Of a DNA stretch of 32,500 nucleotides, positions 11,080-21,703 are shown piece after piece. The stretch is from NCBI GenBank assembly GCA_000320545.1, contig ADNK01001015.1, positions 1 through 32,500 of the forward strand, read 5' to 3'. The notes below the pieces were generated by a model. It was not told the origin of the DNA, ran no database searches, and saw nothing but the letters and a program-made list of their open reading frames with translations. The first letter of the stretch is position 1. Each line of letters begins with the position of its first letter. Source of the stretch: Bigelowiella natans CCMP2755. Its lineage: Eukaryota > Cercozoa > Chlorarachniophyceae. Made by a program: the position numbers and the translations under genes.

Positions 11080-13164
11080 ATTGATGAAGATGAAGAAGAG
11101 GCTACGGTCGCAGTCGTTTCAGTAGTATCGCTCTTTGCCTTGGACGATAGTTCGTGAGCAGCGGTTGTTTTGTGTTGTCGTCGTTGTCGTCGTCGTCGTC
11201 GTCTATTTATAGCTTTTTCTGAGCACATCTTAACCAACTTCTCAGTGTTGGCTGGTTTCTGTTGTTGCGGCTGCCCTATCCTTTTCTTTCCCTCATTATT
11301 TTTGGTCTGCATCTGTTTTTCGTCATGGTGCGGCTGCTCCTGCTTGTGGAGATCCGTACTCTCAGAAGTACTGCTGAGTGCCTTTTTTTGGTGCTCTGTG
11401 GAGGCGGGGGCCATTGCGGTGGTTAAGTTCTCTTTTTGTTGGGTAGTTTTGAGTTGTTGAATGTTATAATTACTGTCCGTGGTTGAAGTGTTACCATCAT
11501 GACTACTACTACTGCTACTGCTGGGATGTTCGGGTGAATTACTGCTATCGCTGCTCTTACTGCTGAATTTCTTATATTTCTTATTGTTGCTGTTTGCATA
11601 TGTGCTTGTAGTAGCTCTTGTTTGTAATAAAGACGTGTCGGTACCAGGGCTGATAGCTTGGATAGAAGGGGGGTTGGTTTTTGTGGCCTCAGATTTGGTG
11701 GTTGTTTTTCTCATGGAAGTCTGAGCAACCTTTTGATCCCAGCTTCCCATTTTTTTACCCGTCCCCACAGCGCTCGCACCGTTAGCATTGCTAGATGTGC
11801 TATTGCTACCAGTAGCTTGCAATTCCCTTCCACGATTTCTCCAGCCCCCCCCCCCAGTGGCCGTGGATTGTTTTCGTTGTTCTATTTTTTGCTGTTGCTC
11901 GTGGCGAAGAAGAGAGGCCTCATTTTTCCCACTTCGGTGAGCAACAAATTTTTCCGACAGCGGCTTTCTCGCGTTCCAGCTGTATGGCACTGGTTGATTC
12001 CGAGTTGCAACCTCGGAGTTGTTGCGGGCATTTAGCTCAATACTGGTATATTCCCGTTTGTGTGAGTGTCGCTGTACTCCCCGCCCCACCATAGTCGCCA
12101 CTCTCTGCTTCCCACCGTCCACAGATCGCTGAAGTTTAGACTGGTGTATTTTCCCTTTTCCATTGCGATTGGGAGCATCTGTTTGGCCTCTGCCAACAGA
12201 TGATACACGGTGCTTATTTTGGGAGGAATCTTCTTGAAGCCATTGCTGGCTATTTCTTCCCGTAGTATAGTTCGGATCGCCAGCCCAAAAAGCAACTCCG
12301 CCACTCAGAATATACACTGATATCATCATATAGATCCTTAGGCACATGTAAATGCTTGTTTCGGGGCAATTGCAACAGAGTACTGTGTGTATGTTCGTGC
12401 GACACAAAATGGCGACTATCTAACGCGAAATAACAAATGTGTGAGAATTGATCTTGGAAGTATCGCAAGTGCTGCGAAAACCCTCAAGCTGATCACAAAC
12501 CACAATCAAATGAAACAAAAAGGTGATTGCTTCGTGTTCCTATGTAAGCTACCAATTGGGATTGGTGCAGCTAGGTTTCCACTAGTGCTTCCTGCTTGGA
12601 CATCGCGAGCCGAGTACCGCAGGTTACCCTGAGGATGCTGTGCTGCTGTTGAAGGTATATACTGAAGTGGGTCTGAAGCTTTATTTCCCCTTTGGCTTCG
12701 ATGCATGTTCAGAACGAGTGGGGGGGTCGTCGAACCGAACGATTGCGAAAAGCTGTTAAAACCTCGGTAATCTTGTGAAATAAAGGAAATGCAGGCCATT
12801 TTAGTTGCCGGAATTGTTTTCCTACGGCGTAAAGTTGTGAAAACCTAAATTTGCTCTTCACTCTCATCTTTTTTCGCAGCGGATTTAGCACCAGAAGCAC
12901 CGTTGCCGAGGGCGCTATAAATGGTTTATCTCTCGGATTTGTTGTCTCAGTTATATAAAAGGACTGGATAAAGAGGAAGTAATGCTCTCCAGAGATGACG
13001 AAGTCCATCTGAAGGATATCCTCCTGTCTCTCAAACAACCAAACGCCGTCTAAATCTTTCAGATGCCATTTGGGTTCCTTCCACAAATTATTTCGGTAAA
13101 ATAATGTATTTATGGAAATAATTCTTGTCTCAAGAATAAAATGTGTTAGTAAATGGGTATTCAA
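10494..13164 (-). CDS. Large basic Ser/Lys/Gln-rich, probably disordered protein (about 780 aa, function unknown)
   Basis: No family recognised. Three exons join in phase: 12845-13164, 12553-12752 and 10494-12316, 781 codons with the stop. The 92-bp intron 12753-12844 is GT-AG, and the phase-1 join to 12316 keeps the frame open. The first about 107 residues look folded (LKDLDGVWLFERQEDILQMD, then EHYFLFIQSFYI). Everything after is low-complexity: Ser runs, Ala runs, poly-Gln, Lys/Arg clusters (a run of Arg near 11190) and Thr/Asn-rich stretches, typical of an intrinsically disordered tail. It ends with a short amphipathic segment (SVLDAVKKWMERHQ). Several homopolymer runs are translated trinucleotide microsatellites. 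The start at 13164 is tentative: the first 25 residues are not convincing and a 5' exon could be missing. Nuclear RNA-associated or secreted-matrix roles are both conceivable; nothing here decides. A window on 10494-12407 alone would be read as an unspliced gene. Confidence 0.6.
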
Positions 13165-13219
13165 TGCATATTTCTATTAATTTTGTATCTTCAACGGTTC
13201 TTCCTCCCTCACAAACCAA
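13165..13219. promoter_or_regulatory. Short divergent promoter region between RBM22 and the disordered-protein gene
   Basis: Only 55 bp separate the RBM22 start codon (plus) from the proposed minus-strand start at 13164. If both starts are right, the genes share a compact bidirectional promoter. The stretch is AT-rich on its left and pyrimidine-rich on its right (TTCCTCCCTC just before the RBM22 leader). I see no clear TATA box. The inference depends on the uncertain minus-strand start. Confidence 0.35.
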
Positions 13220-15459
13220 ATGGCGCAAGAACAGGACGAATTCCCCATCCTCTGTGAGACATGCCTCGGGGAGAATCCATTCGTAAGAATGGTACGTTCT
13301 TTTTCAAAATTAGATTAGCATTTTACCTCTGTTTAGCTTTGAACATCTCGTTGAATCAAATTCTTCACAATCTTTATTTAAAGGCAAAAATTCCTTGGGG
13401 ACAAGCGTGTAAAATATGCGAAAAGCCCTTTACCTGCTACCGTTGGAAGTAAAACAAATCCTACATGTTGAATTTTGGTAAATACTCACCTGTTTCATTA
13501 TGAGCAGGCCTGGTGGAAGAGCGCGTTACAAGAAAACCCAGCTGTGCCGCTCCTGTGCAAAAACCAAGAATGTCTGCCAGACATGTGTGTTGGACCTTCA
13601 ATACGGTAAGTCGATTATAATTAACATCCAATTTTCTACCCGTCCTATATTAACGGTATTATTTTCATGAAGGGCTTCCTGTACAAGTACGTGACACTGC
13701 TCTGGAGCAGCATGAACGGGAAGGGGTAAGAGATAATTCACAACAACAATTCTTTCGTCCCTCGATGTTGAAGCATATATTAATGTATCTATAATTTTTC
13801 AGATGCCAGTGACACAAGTGAACCGTGAATACCTTCAAGAAGTCGCCGAGCACTCTCTTGATGCAGAGGACGCTTCACAATCGTAAGTTTATTCACATAA
13901 AGAAAAAATCCTTGTCCCTATACGATTCTCTAGGTAGACTTAAACATCTATGGCTAAAATAATTCTGATCTCCGTGTGCGTTATGTGGGAACCTTAGGTA
14001 TCACAAATTCACAAGGGCAAGCTTGCTACTTCAGCGACTTCAGCGCCGCGCGCCTTATTACAAACGCAACGCCCCACACATTTGCTCGTTCTTCGTCAAG
14101 GGTACATGTAACCGTGGGAAATCCTGTCCATTTAGGTCTGTACTACTTTTGATCAATCTAGCGATGATGGGCTACGAACAATTGTCCATAAAGTTCAGTA
14201 TGCGCGCAAAGCATCCATGGATATGAGGCTAACCATATTCGGTTGATATACAGACATGAGATGCCAAAGACGGGGGAACTTGCAAACCAGAATATCAAGG
14301 ACCGATACTATGGACAAAATGACCCTGTCGCAAAGAAAATGATGCGACTCGCCAAAGAGAGGACCACGCCACTGGTAGTGCGATAAACAACCCCATTATA
14401 AACATTTTCTCATCCCTTGCGTTCTGAATGGGGATATCGTCGTCAGTAGATAGAGTAACATATTGATTATTTTGCCGTTGTTGAATAATTCTTTAGGTTC
14501 CTCCTCCAGACAAAACGATTCGCACACTTTGGGTTGGGGGGCTAGATTCGAAAACCAGTGAAATGGACGTCAGGTGTGTAGTCGTGTCGATGTATTGGTA
14601 TACATGCAATTTCCAGAGTGTACAGGGGCTTAAAATGAACATGAAGAGGGCGAATCCCTGGAACACAAATAAAAAACATGTTAAATTTGATTCGATGTTT
14701 ACTCAATCAATATTAGGCAAAAGTTTATGTCTTTCGGTGAACTGGCCTCTGTGAGAGTTATCGGAGCCAAGAACTGTGCTTTTGTTACATTTTCCACGCG
14801 AAGTTCAGCAGAGTCAGCCGCCACAAAGTTGCAGACGGTACTACGCATTAGTAGTTTCTAACGAAAATATCATCGTTATGCATAATTTAAAAGAAATAGA
14901 AGATGCCGAAAATCATGAACGAGTAATGTCGAATCAACAATGTTGGTTACACAACCGTTTGCACTCGACGATGTTACATTCTAGATCATCATGGTGGACA
15001 AAATTAGGATAATTGCTAAATGAAAATCTTGTAGCTCTGAATCGGAATACATATTCTTCATCTTTATGTACAACATCGTTTTTTAGGGTCTATCGATCAA
15101 TGGCAGCCGCTGCAAATTGGCGTGGGGGAAGAAACAGGGCAAAAGAAAACGTGAAGGTCAGCTACTTTCATATTTCTTTAGTCTCTTTCATTGTAGGGTT
15201 GCAAATTTTCCTTCCTCGATGCGTGCTACATTGTAATACAAGTGTTCCCCATGACTTCCTTCATATTTGATTAGAAAGCAAATCGTCCAAGGGACCTCCA
15301 GGTATGGGGGCAATGCCTCCGGGAATGGGCCCTTCGCCCGCCGCTGTTCCTCCTCCTCCAGGGATGGGAGCTTCCGGCAAGAAAACAAAAACATACTACC
15401 CTTCTATGGATCCAAGTAATATGGGAGCTCGCTTCGACACAACTCATCAAGAGCGCTAG
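13220..15459 (+). CDS. RBM22: Pre-mRNA-splicing factor RBM22 / Slt11 (Ecm2) orthologue (359 aa, 11 exons)
   Basis: Component of the activated spliceosome that contacts the U6 ISL and pre-mRNA (family knowledge). Exons: 13220-13291, 13384-13448, 13508-13605, 13673-13725, 13803-13882, 13998-14135, 14254-14374, 14497-14573, 14717-14837, 15087-15156, 15275-15459; 1080 nt, all phases agree. The N-terminus has the paired zinc-binding cysteines of the family ([41 protein letters not shown]). A CCCH finger follows ([20 protein letters not shown] then His), then the conserved [14 protein letters not shown]. The RRM shows RNP2 (TLWVGGL) and RNP1 (CAFVTF), ending with [10 protein letters not shown]. The tail is Pro/Gly/Met-rich. 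At 359 residues it is a little shorter than the animal protein, mainly in the tail. Introns are 59-249 bp and contain no microsatellites, unlike neighbouring genes. The ATG at 13220 opens the conserved N-terminal block. Confidence 0.96.
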
Positions 15460-15492
15460 ACTTGTTAAACACGTGGCAAGAGGAATAAGAAA

Positions 15493-15732
15493 TTAAAAAA
15501 TTAAAAATTCGTTCAACTTATTAAAACTTACTTTCTGTCGTAATTGATAATCGCATTCACATATTCGTGACAGCTCGATGTAGCTAGATGATTCTATTCT
15601 GTGTAATCTCTCTGCTAGTGTTCCCTCATTAACCTCCAACGCATATGTTGCGGCACATGTACCACTCCTGCAATCCGATTCTGCCTTTTGGAGCAGTGAT
15701 GAAGTTATAAAATAAATATAATCTATCATCAT
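15493..15732 (-). CDS. Possible small gene or orphan exon, 79 aa (hypothetical)
   Basis: A minus-strand open frame just past the RBM22 stop. Inside it, 15534-15669 is bounded by a good acceptor (gattgcag) and a strong donor (GTAAGT) and encodes a non-repetitive peptide with four cysteines upstream and downstream of ALEVNEGTLAERLHRIES. It looks more like coding than chance, but I found no partner exons, and the TrhO-like gene on the same strand ends upstream at 16143. It may be a stand-alone short gene, an antisense exon over the RBM22 3' end, or a relic. No function can be given. Confidence 0.25.
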   Translation of the reverse strand: MMIDYIYFITSSLLQKAESDCRSGTCAATYALEVNEGTLAERLHRIESSSYIELSRICECDYQLRQKVSFNKLNEFLIF

Positions 15733-16142
15733 TATTCTTGCATTTCTGATGCAATTCTCATCGAATGCCTAGACATGCTATAAATAGTGCATACCATTTA
15801 TGGAATAATTTTCTAATTTCACATGCTTATTAGCTTGCATTGCTGCATGCATTGTTGGCATGCAGCTGTCGATCGTCTGATCGATGGCACACGCTATAAC
15901 TAGATAATGCTCTGACTCTTGACGCTATCTAACATATGCGCCAAATTAAATAATGCACATGCGATGTCGCCGCATCTAGTCACATGTATGTAGCATGCCT
16001 TGAGCTCGTACGTATTACTTTGCGTTGCCTGTTGTGCAAGAATCATCATAGCAGCAACCAGCACATATTAACAGACGCAGCTAGGCAGTCACATGGCAGC
16101 TCGACTGTGATGAGCTTGCCTAAGTTGTTCTGACACACATTG
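15733..16142. other. Convergent intergenic spacer, palindrome-rich, no gene seen
   Basis: This spacer lies between the RBM22 3' end and the 3' end of the TrhO-like gene. It is rich in GCATGC-type words (for example TTGCATGC, GGCATGCAGC) and in GATCG palindromes, and holds no microsatellite. Its composition matches the islands at 7.8-8.3, 20.0-21.5 and 30.8-31.5 kb. I see no exon, tRNA or other RNA gene. Confidence 0.6.
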
Positions 16143-17035
16143 CTATGACTTATTTGCTTTTATTTCTTCGGGTGAGTTGATCTCCACTTTGGAACGTTTA
16201 CTTGGATTCTGATTCCCCTCCTTCGCAGCACACATACTTGCATTTCCCTTTGAGGTGGGACCGCTAACATGTGATGTAGGAGCATTGTCTCTTTTCTTTT
16301 TCTACAGCAAACAGCAGAGTCAGTTATAATAATCTGAAACTCTAAACCATGCTCTTCAAATAAATGTACGTGCAATTTAAGTAGGACGACGGTTGACGAC
16401 AATTCATGTTTACGGAGAAACAGATCATTTGTCTACGACAAGGATTTGGCCGTGCAGTTTCGTGCTGCAGTGCCATACAACCACGTGTGATAGACATCTC
16501 TATTATCACGGAAAGAAAAGTGCTCTTTTGGGAAAAGCAAGATTTCCCAAAAGTTGGTGAGGACCTTATTTGTCTGATGCTGCGGTAGCTGCAGCTTTTG
16601 GCGAGCCCGTTGTCGAAATCTGCTTTTCTGATTCTCGGTCGTTTCATCATAACACCTTGCACAGCTGACACCTTCCTGCAATAGCAACCAGGATATTGCA
16701 AGAAAATTTAAAGGATTATAGCTATCTGTGGTGCCATTGCCATACCCTCAAATCGTCGTTGAGGGAGCTAGAAAAAGACGCGTATTCAACTGCTACTACT
16801 ATTACTACCAATAGCAGCAAGATCAATCAATTGACGGATAAATCAAAGCCACAACTTCCACTGCCACTACTGCTACTACAAACTACTACCTCAAATTTCG
16901 AATGCTTCTTGTCGCGGTCTCTGAGAAAGCCAGAGGGAGAGAAGGGGACAATACAGTTGATGTTTGAGAGCAAAACTTGTTACGACATTTTAGCAACATC
17001 ACCATCATTTTACTAAGTAGCGGTGTGAGGGTACT

Positions 17036-17067
<32 letters not shown>

Positions 17068-17725
17068 CCTCATCAAATGTCAATTATAAGATGGTTATTA
17101 CGCTAATGGTCTTCCGCACGCCATGCACGACTCATAAGAACCCACTTGCAGTTTATGATCGACAGCGACCTACATCAGCGTGGAATGAATCATCGTATTA
17201 TCATCTGCTACTATCTTTTCAGCCAGTATTTCACCAATTCAGGGATCATAAAAGAGAGAGCTCATTCATCGTTCTATGATTAGAAAGACTACTCGCTTGT
17301 CAAATACAAAGCACTCGCCAGTCCAAGTGCTTTTCTCTTCAGGGACATTCTGTGCAGCAGCAGCACGAGAGAAGAGGATAATGGGTAAGTGTTTCAGTTA
17401 TTTTGGAAATCAAAATTAAGATGATTCAAAACTCATCAAGCATCTAGGCTTAAAGGCAATATGAAAGATTCATTTAATGTGGATCTCTCTCCCTCTCTTT
17501 TATCACCTTCTATTTGTCTATATTGCTGCTAACTATCTTCATAGCAGAAGCCAGGATGCATATAACAAGCATGAAAAACACCTTCAGGTAGTTGAGGATC
17601 CCTCCTTTTAAGTGGTAAACGTTTTCGAACCCTTTTTCGAGCAGCAGTGAGCTGGCCTTCTCGCACCTTATTCCCCCTATTATTCGTTGATGCAGGAGAG
17701 TAGACAAGGCCATCTGATTCTTTGA

Positions 17726-17764
<39 letters not shown>

Positions 17765-18527
17765 GCATTGTCCACCTAATGCTACTGTTGGCAGCATCAT
17801 CTACAAGCATCAGAAGAGGAAGAAAAGCCGGTCGCTGTTCCTCCTCCTCCTACACATCCTAGTGCTACTTCGTAACAGGTGCTGCCACAATCATCCTAAG
17901 AACTACTGTACTGTCATCTCATGTACCGGTGCAAAACATCGCTACACTTTTATGCTTGGAGGCGTCCAAATTTGCTTCCACCCATCTGTATTTAGCAATT
18001 GTAGTAGAAGTAGCAGCAGCAAGCAGTGGTGGTGGTGGTGGTAGTAGTAGCAGTGGAAGAAGAAGAAGAAGAAGAAGAAGAAGAAGAAGAAGAAGAAGAA
18101 GAAGAAGAAAAAGAAAAGTAGAATTAAAAAGAGAGCAACAACATTCGCAAAACTTCAAAATGATCGAGAGGAGGCGAATAGACGTGGAAAAGAGGGGTCG
18201 GTGACTACGTTTGCTCGTTTGTTTAGAAGAAAGAAGAATCGCTGTCCAACCATACCAACGCACAACAACTAAGTAATCAGTGGTGGTGATCGGTATAAAT
18301 ACCTTGGAAACTCCCGAAATGACTTCGTTTTTGGGTCGATTGCTCCCTTAAAGGATCCTATGTCTATCTCATAGTCGTTTCGAGCATCTACCAGCGTCAC
18401 GTCGGATCTCGTTATTAGCTCGTTCCAATTCTAACCGATAACAATCCTCTGAACATGCTGGCAGTGATATGTGTGCGTGGTACTCTACTACAACAGGCGC
18501 ATGAACATTATATCCGCCGCTGTAGTG

Positions 18528-18558
<31 letters not shown>

Positions 18559-19345
18559 GCTGTGGTTGTTCTTTGCTGCTGCAACTGCACTGTTAACCCT
18601 GGGTTCCACGTAAGTCCCGACTCGTTTATTGGGATCGATTCCAGGTAGCCCCATCGTTACTGCACAGCAGTATTATCAGATGGAGAACAACATGATCGTC
18701 AACAACAACAACAACAGCAATCACCGACCGTGCTCAAAACGAAGCTTTCGAATTAGAGGGTTATGATAAAAAATAAAGCTAGTGGTGCGTGCAGTTTCAA
18801 GGATGTCGCTTTTAACACATTTTCCTCATCAAAGCAGAATATTCTTTTGAGCACTTTTCAATAGGTGGCCGACTACTTCTTCGAATCAACTAACCAATCT
18901 CTTTCTTCAATCTTACGCGCATTCGCATAAATGCGCCGTCTGGCCTATCATCAGGATTCATGAGAGATTCTTTGTATGAAAGGCCGTCGCCAACCCCCTG
19001 TAGCAGGTAGTAGCCAGTCGCATCAGTCGGAGAGCATATATTCAGCAGCAACAGCATTGTTCATCACGCTTATGAAAGATTATTCTCATGGAATGGAAAC
19101 AGGCTCTGGCAGATTGGTAAAGTGGACACTGACACCTCCTACTACTACTACTGCTACTACTACCTCTAGTGCTCTTATTCTTGTCACAACTTTATCAACC
19201 CCACGCCTCGGTCCAGCAATAGTTCCGTTTATTCCTTCTGCGGCCTGTGGTATATACATACTTGCACCAGTAAACCACGTGCGCCTTCCCTGCATGTGTT
19301 CGGCGTTGTGTATCTAAATCGCGTTTCTTCTTCTCCTTATTATCA

Positions 19346-19379
<34 letters not shown>

Positions 19380-19522
19380 ATTATTATTTTGTTATTATTA
19401 TAGTTTTAGTTATGATTCATTGTGATTATAACCAGGAGTAAGCTCCCTTTAACTCCATTCTTGTCACAGAGCTTTTGGATTTCTTCTTTGAACCCCTTAT
19501 ACTCTGGTCAATGGTGCAATGG

Positions 19523-19571
<49 letters not shown>

Positions 19572-19802
19572 ACTGATGATACTGATGATAATGGGAGGTC
19601 CTTTATTGCAGCAAAACTTGTTTCACACCTTCGAACGCGAAGAACTTGTACAAGGCAGCAACAACGATGACCGACACTTCAGGAATTTCGGGATCCTGAG
19701 CTGCTGGACGGGGGGTTACGTGGCAATATTGAGATCGACTGAGAAAACAAGAAGTAGTTCGTTTGACGTGCACAAATCAACACTGATACCTTCGTCGGCC
19801 AT
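16143..19802 (-). CDS. TrhO/TSTD2-like rhodanese-domain protein, predicted tRNA uridine(34) hydroxylase family (381 aa, 14 exons)
   Basis: In bacteria TrhO (YceA) makes 5-hydroxyuridine at tRNA position 34; the eukaryotic members are TSTD2-like. Exons: 19749-19802, 19629-19695, 19433-19503, 19164-19244, 18895-18997, 18598-18659, 18303-18430, 17927-17985, 17582-17676, 17293-17349, 17102-17169, 16890-16920, 16565-16675, 16143-16301; all phases agree. Landmarks in order: [67 protein letters not shown], then the active-site loop [13 protein letters not shown] (catalytic Cys; the loop is split by an intron), [31 protein letters not shown] and [15 protein letters not shown]. The last two supply a CxxC pair each, as in the family's zinc-like C-terminal region. 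A 53-residue Lys/Ser-rich tail is extra. The first exon (start ATG at 19802) is tentative because its 53-bp intron is the shortest seen. It could act in cytosol or organelle; I see no clear targeting peptide. Confidence 0.93.
16990..19570. repeat. Microsatellites in introns of the TrhO-like gene
   Basis: ATC run at 17035-17065, GT run at 17729-17762, GAA run of about 57 bp at 18055-18111, TTG run at 18528-18559, TAC run at 19139-19163, ATT run at 19346-19387 and GAT run at 19520-19556. Each lies in an intron of the 14-exon model. On the opposite strand several encode spurious Asp, Ser or Met runs. Confidence 0.92.
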
Positions 19803-20029
19803 AGCAATCACGGTGTATGGAGAACAAGAAGCTCGTGGGGGGAAGGATCGAATGCGACGTGAAATTTCTTCTAATACCTCCGATCGCTATTTATCAATCT
19901 GCGACAAGGTACAAATGTTGTCGCGAAGAATAAATCAGAAGGTGTCAAGTTGTCTCACAGCCAGAATCGTGTGCAGAATTGTGGCTAGAGCCAGCATTCA
20001 CCAGTTTGAGCATGCTAGCTGCGAGCTGA

Positions 20030-21490
20030 CTAGCACAGCTCTCTAGCTCTCTCTAGAGCCACAGAGTCAACGCTACTGCTGCTGCCAAATGATGATGACT
20101 ATTGCTACTAGACTAAAGAAGCGCGCTGCTACGCTCCACAGCCCTGCTGCCTGGCTAGCTGGTGGTGATCGACGTGCGCACGTCTGCATGCACGCAGACG
20201 TGCTGGCCTGGTGGCGTGTGACCAGCCAGCTAGCTAGGCATGTCAGATGTCGAGACGTGTGCTGGCTAGTGTGCAGCACTAGAGCGGGACCTCAACACAC
20301 GTGACTGCTCTAGTGCTCTGCTAGTCTAGCTAGCTAGCACTGCTAGACTGACGGTCGCCGCCATTCTGGCATTGCAGATCTGACTAGCTGAGCCAGCTAG
20401 CTAGCTAGCCAGTGAGCACAGAGCATGCTGGTTGACTGCCAGTGCCAGCATGCTCAATGCTGGCTGGCGTGCTGACGTGCTGCGTGCAAGTGCAATGCAG
20501 ATCACATCCACATGCTGGCATGTGAGACGGATGCAATGAAGTGATGAAATCTTTTCAATGGTCATCCTGATGTAGCCATGCCAGCATGCAGCGCTAGAGC
20601 GTGCTATGGCTAGCTAGCTAGCTAGCAAGCTAGCATGCCAGCATGCAAAGCTAGAAAGCTAGAAGCGGAACGGCTACAGTGCTTGCTAGCTTGTTTTGTG
20701 CCACATCCCAGCTAGACAATCTAGCTAGTTGGATGGAGCTAGCTTGACGCACGCACAGTTGAACCGGACTAGCAAATCTAGCATGGAGATCGCTAGATCG
20801 GACGTGCTAGCGTGCTAGAGTGCTGCGCTAAACCCCATGCTAATGTTTTTTCTTTTTCAGAATTTGTAATGCTAGAAGGCACTGGCTAGCTAGCTAGCTA
20901 CTCCAGTGCTGCAATTTAGTGAAATTGGCGGAACGCAACATGATGATTAGATGCCTCTACTAGCTCTAGCTGCTAGCTAGCTAGCTAGCGCTGTCTGTGC
21001 AGTCTAGCAGTACTAGCTACTAGCTAGCATGGAGTAGCTCTTTGATCATGCAAGCTAGCTAGCTAGCTAGCTAAGCTAAGCTAGCTAAGAGGGCTAGAGG
21101 GGCACCAACCTAGCTAGCTAGCTCACTAGCTAGCTAGCTAGCTCGGACTACGCATGCCTGCTAGCCTGCTGGCTAGCTAGCTAGATCTAGAGATGCATGA
21201 GCTGGTTGCATTGAATTGGATTAGCTAGCTAGCTAGCAAATGCTTCCCAGTCCGCTCCGCTCTACTAGCTAGCTAGCGCTGGTGCACACAACATGCTAGC
21301 ATGCTCCACTTTCTAGCTTTACGATACCTGCCCGGTCGTGCTAGCGTGAGAGGAGTGACCAGCAACATCACAATGTACGTCTGATGCTCACATCTCTAGA
21401 TCTAGACATCCAGCTAGCTTGGCATACTTGCATGTCCATGTGCAGACATCAAGATGTGTGCAACTTATCGCTCTAGCACTCGTCGATTTT
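20030..21490. repeat. Palindromic CTAG/GCATGC-rich island
   Basis: About 1.45 kb upstream of the TrhO-like gene is packed with GCTAGC and its tandem form (CTAG)n, with GCATGC/CCAGCATGC words between. Clear (CTAG)n blocks are near 20395-20410, 20611-20632, 20885-20900, 20973-20990, 21054-21074, 21111-21143, 21172-21186, 21222-21238 and 21265-21278. There is no long open frame with coding character and almost no dinucleotide microsatellite. The blocks are short, imperfectly spaced and interspersed with non-repetitive sequence, so this is not a simple satellite. Confidence 0.85.
20519..20600 (-). repeat. Dispersed element, copy A (partner at 31056-31137)
   Basis: Read on the minus strand, this segment matches the plus strand at 31056-31137. 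The central 25 bases (starting GCTACATCAGG) are identical, and the flanks align with a few substitutions and one or two short gaps over about 80 bp. The two copies are in opposite orientation and about 10.5 kb apart. Function unknown. Confidence 0.8.
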
Positions 21491-21703
21491 TTGTTTTATC
21501 ATTCTTTTTTAATTTTTTTAATTTACAAGGATCGAAAAACGATTATTTCCCCAGACGATGCTGCGCATCACTAATTTACATGCATGATTAGCTCTGTCTA
21601 CTATCCAGTAGTGTTTCGTACATGACCGGCTTCTATGCCATTCACTTCTTCTCGTTCAGCTCTCATTATCAGTCGTGGTATTTGTGTACAATATATTTGA
21701 TCT

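Noticed and set aside
10705-11157. Plus-strand frame rich in Phe, Cys, Asp and Glu
   Set aside because: It is the reverse complement of the Ser/Lys-rich exon on the minus strand; its runs mirror the microsatellites.
12250-12468. Minus-strand 72-codon frame and the ATG at 12407 as start of the disordered protein
   Set aside because: A phase-matched acceptor at 12317-12318 joins the exon to an upstream coding exon, so this stretch is better read as intron.
17919-18263. Open frames through the GAA/TTC run on both strands
   Set aside because: The run is intronic between two phase-matched TrhO-like exons (17985 and 18303); the frames are poly-Arg, poly-Leu or poly-Lys read-through.
20519-20600. 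C/D-box snoRNA reading of the dispersed element (GTGATGA and CTGA)
   Set aside because: The C-box-like word is absent from the partner copy at 31056-31137, spacing is too short for a full snoRNA, and there is no terminal stem.
20030-21490. CRISPR-like or satellite array
   Set aside because: The CTAG blocks vary in length and spacing with no constant repeat-spacer unit, and the genome is eukaryotic.
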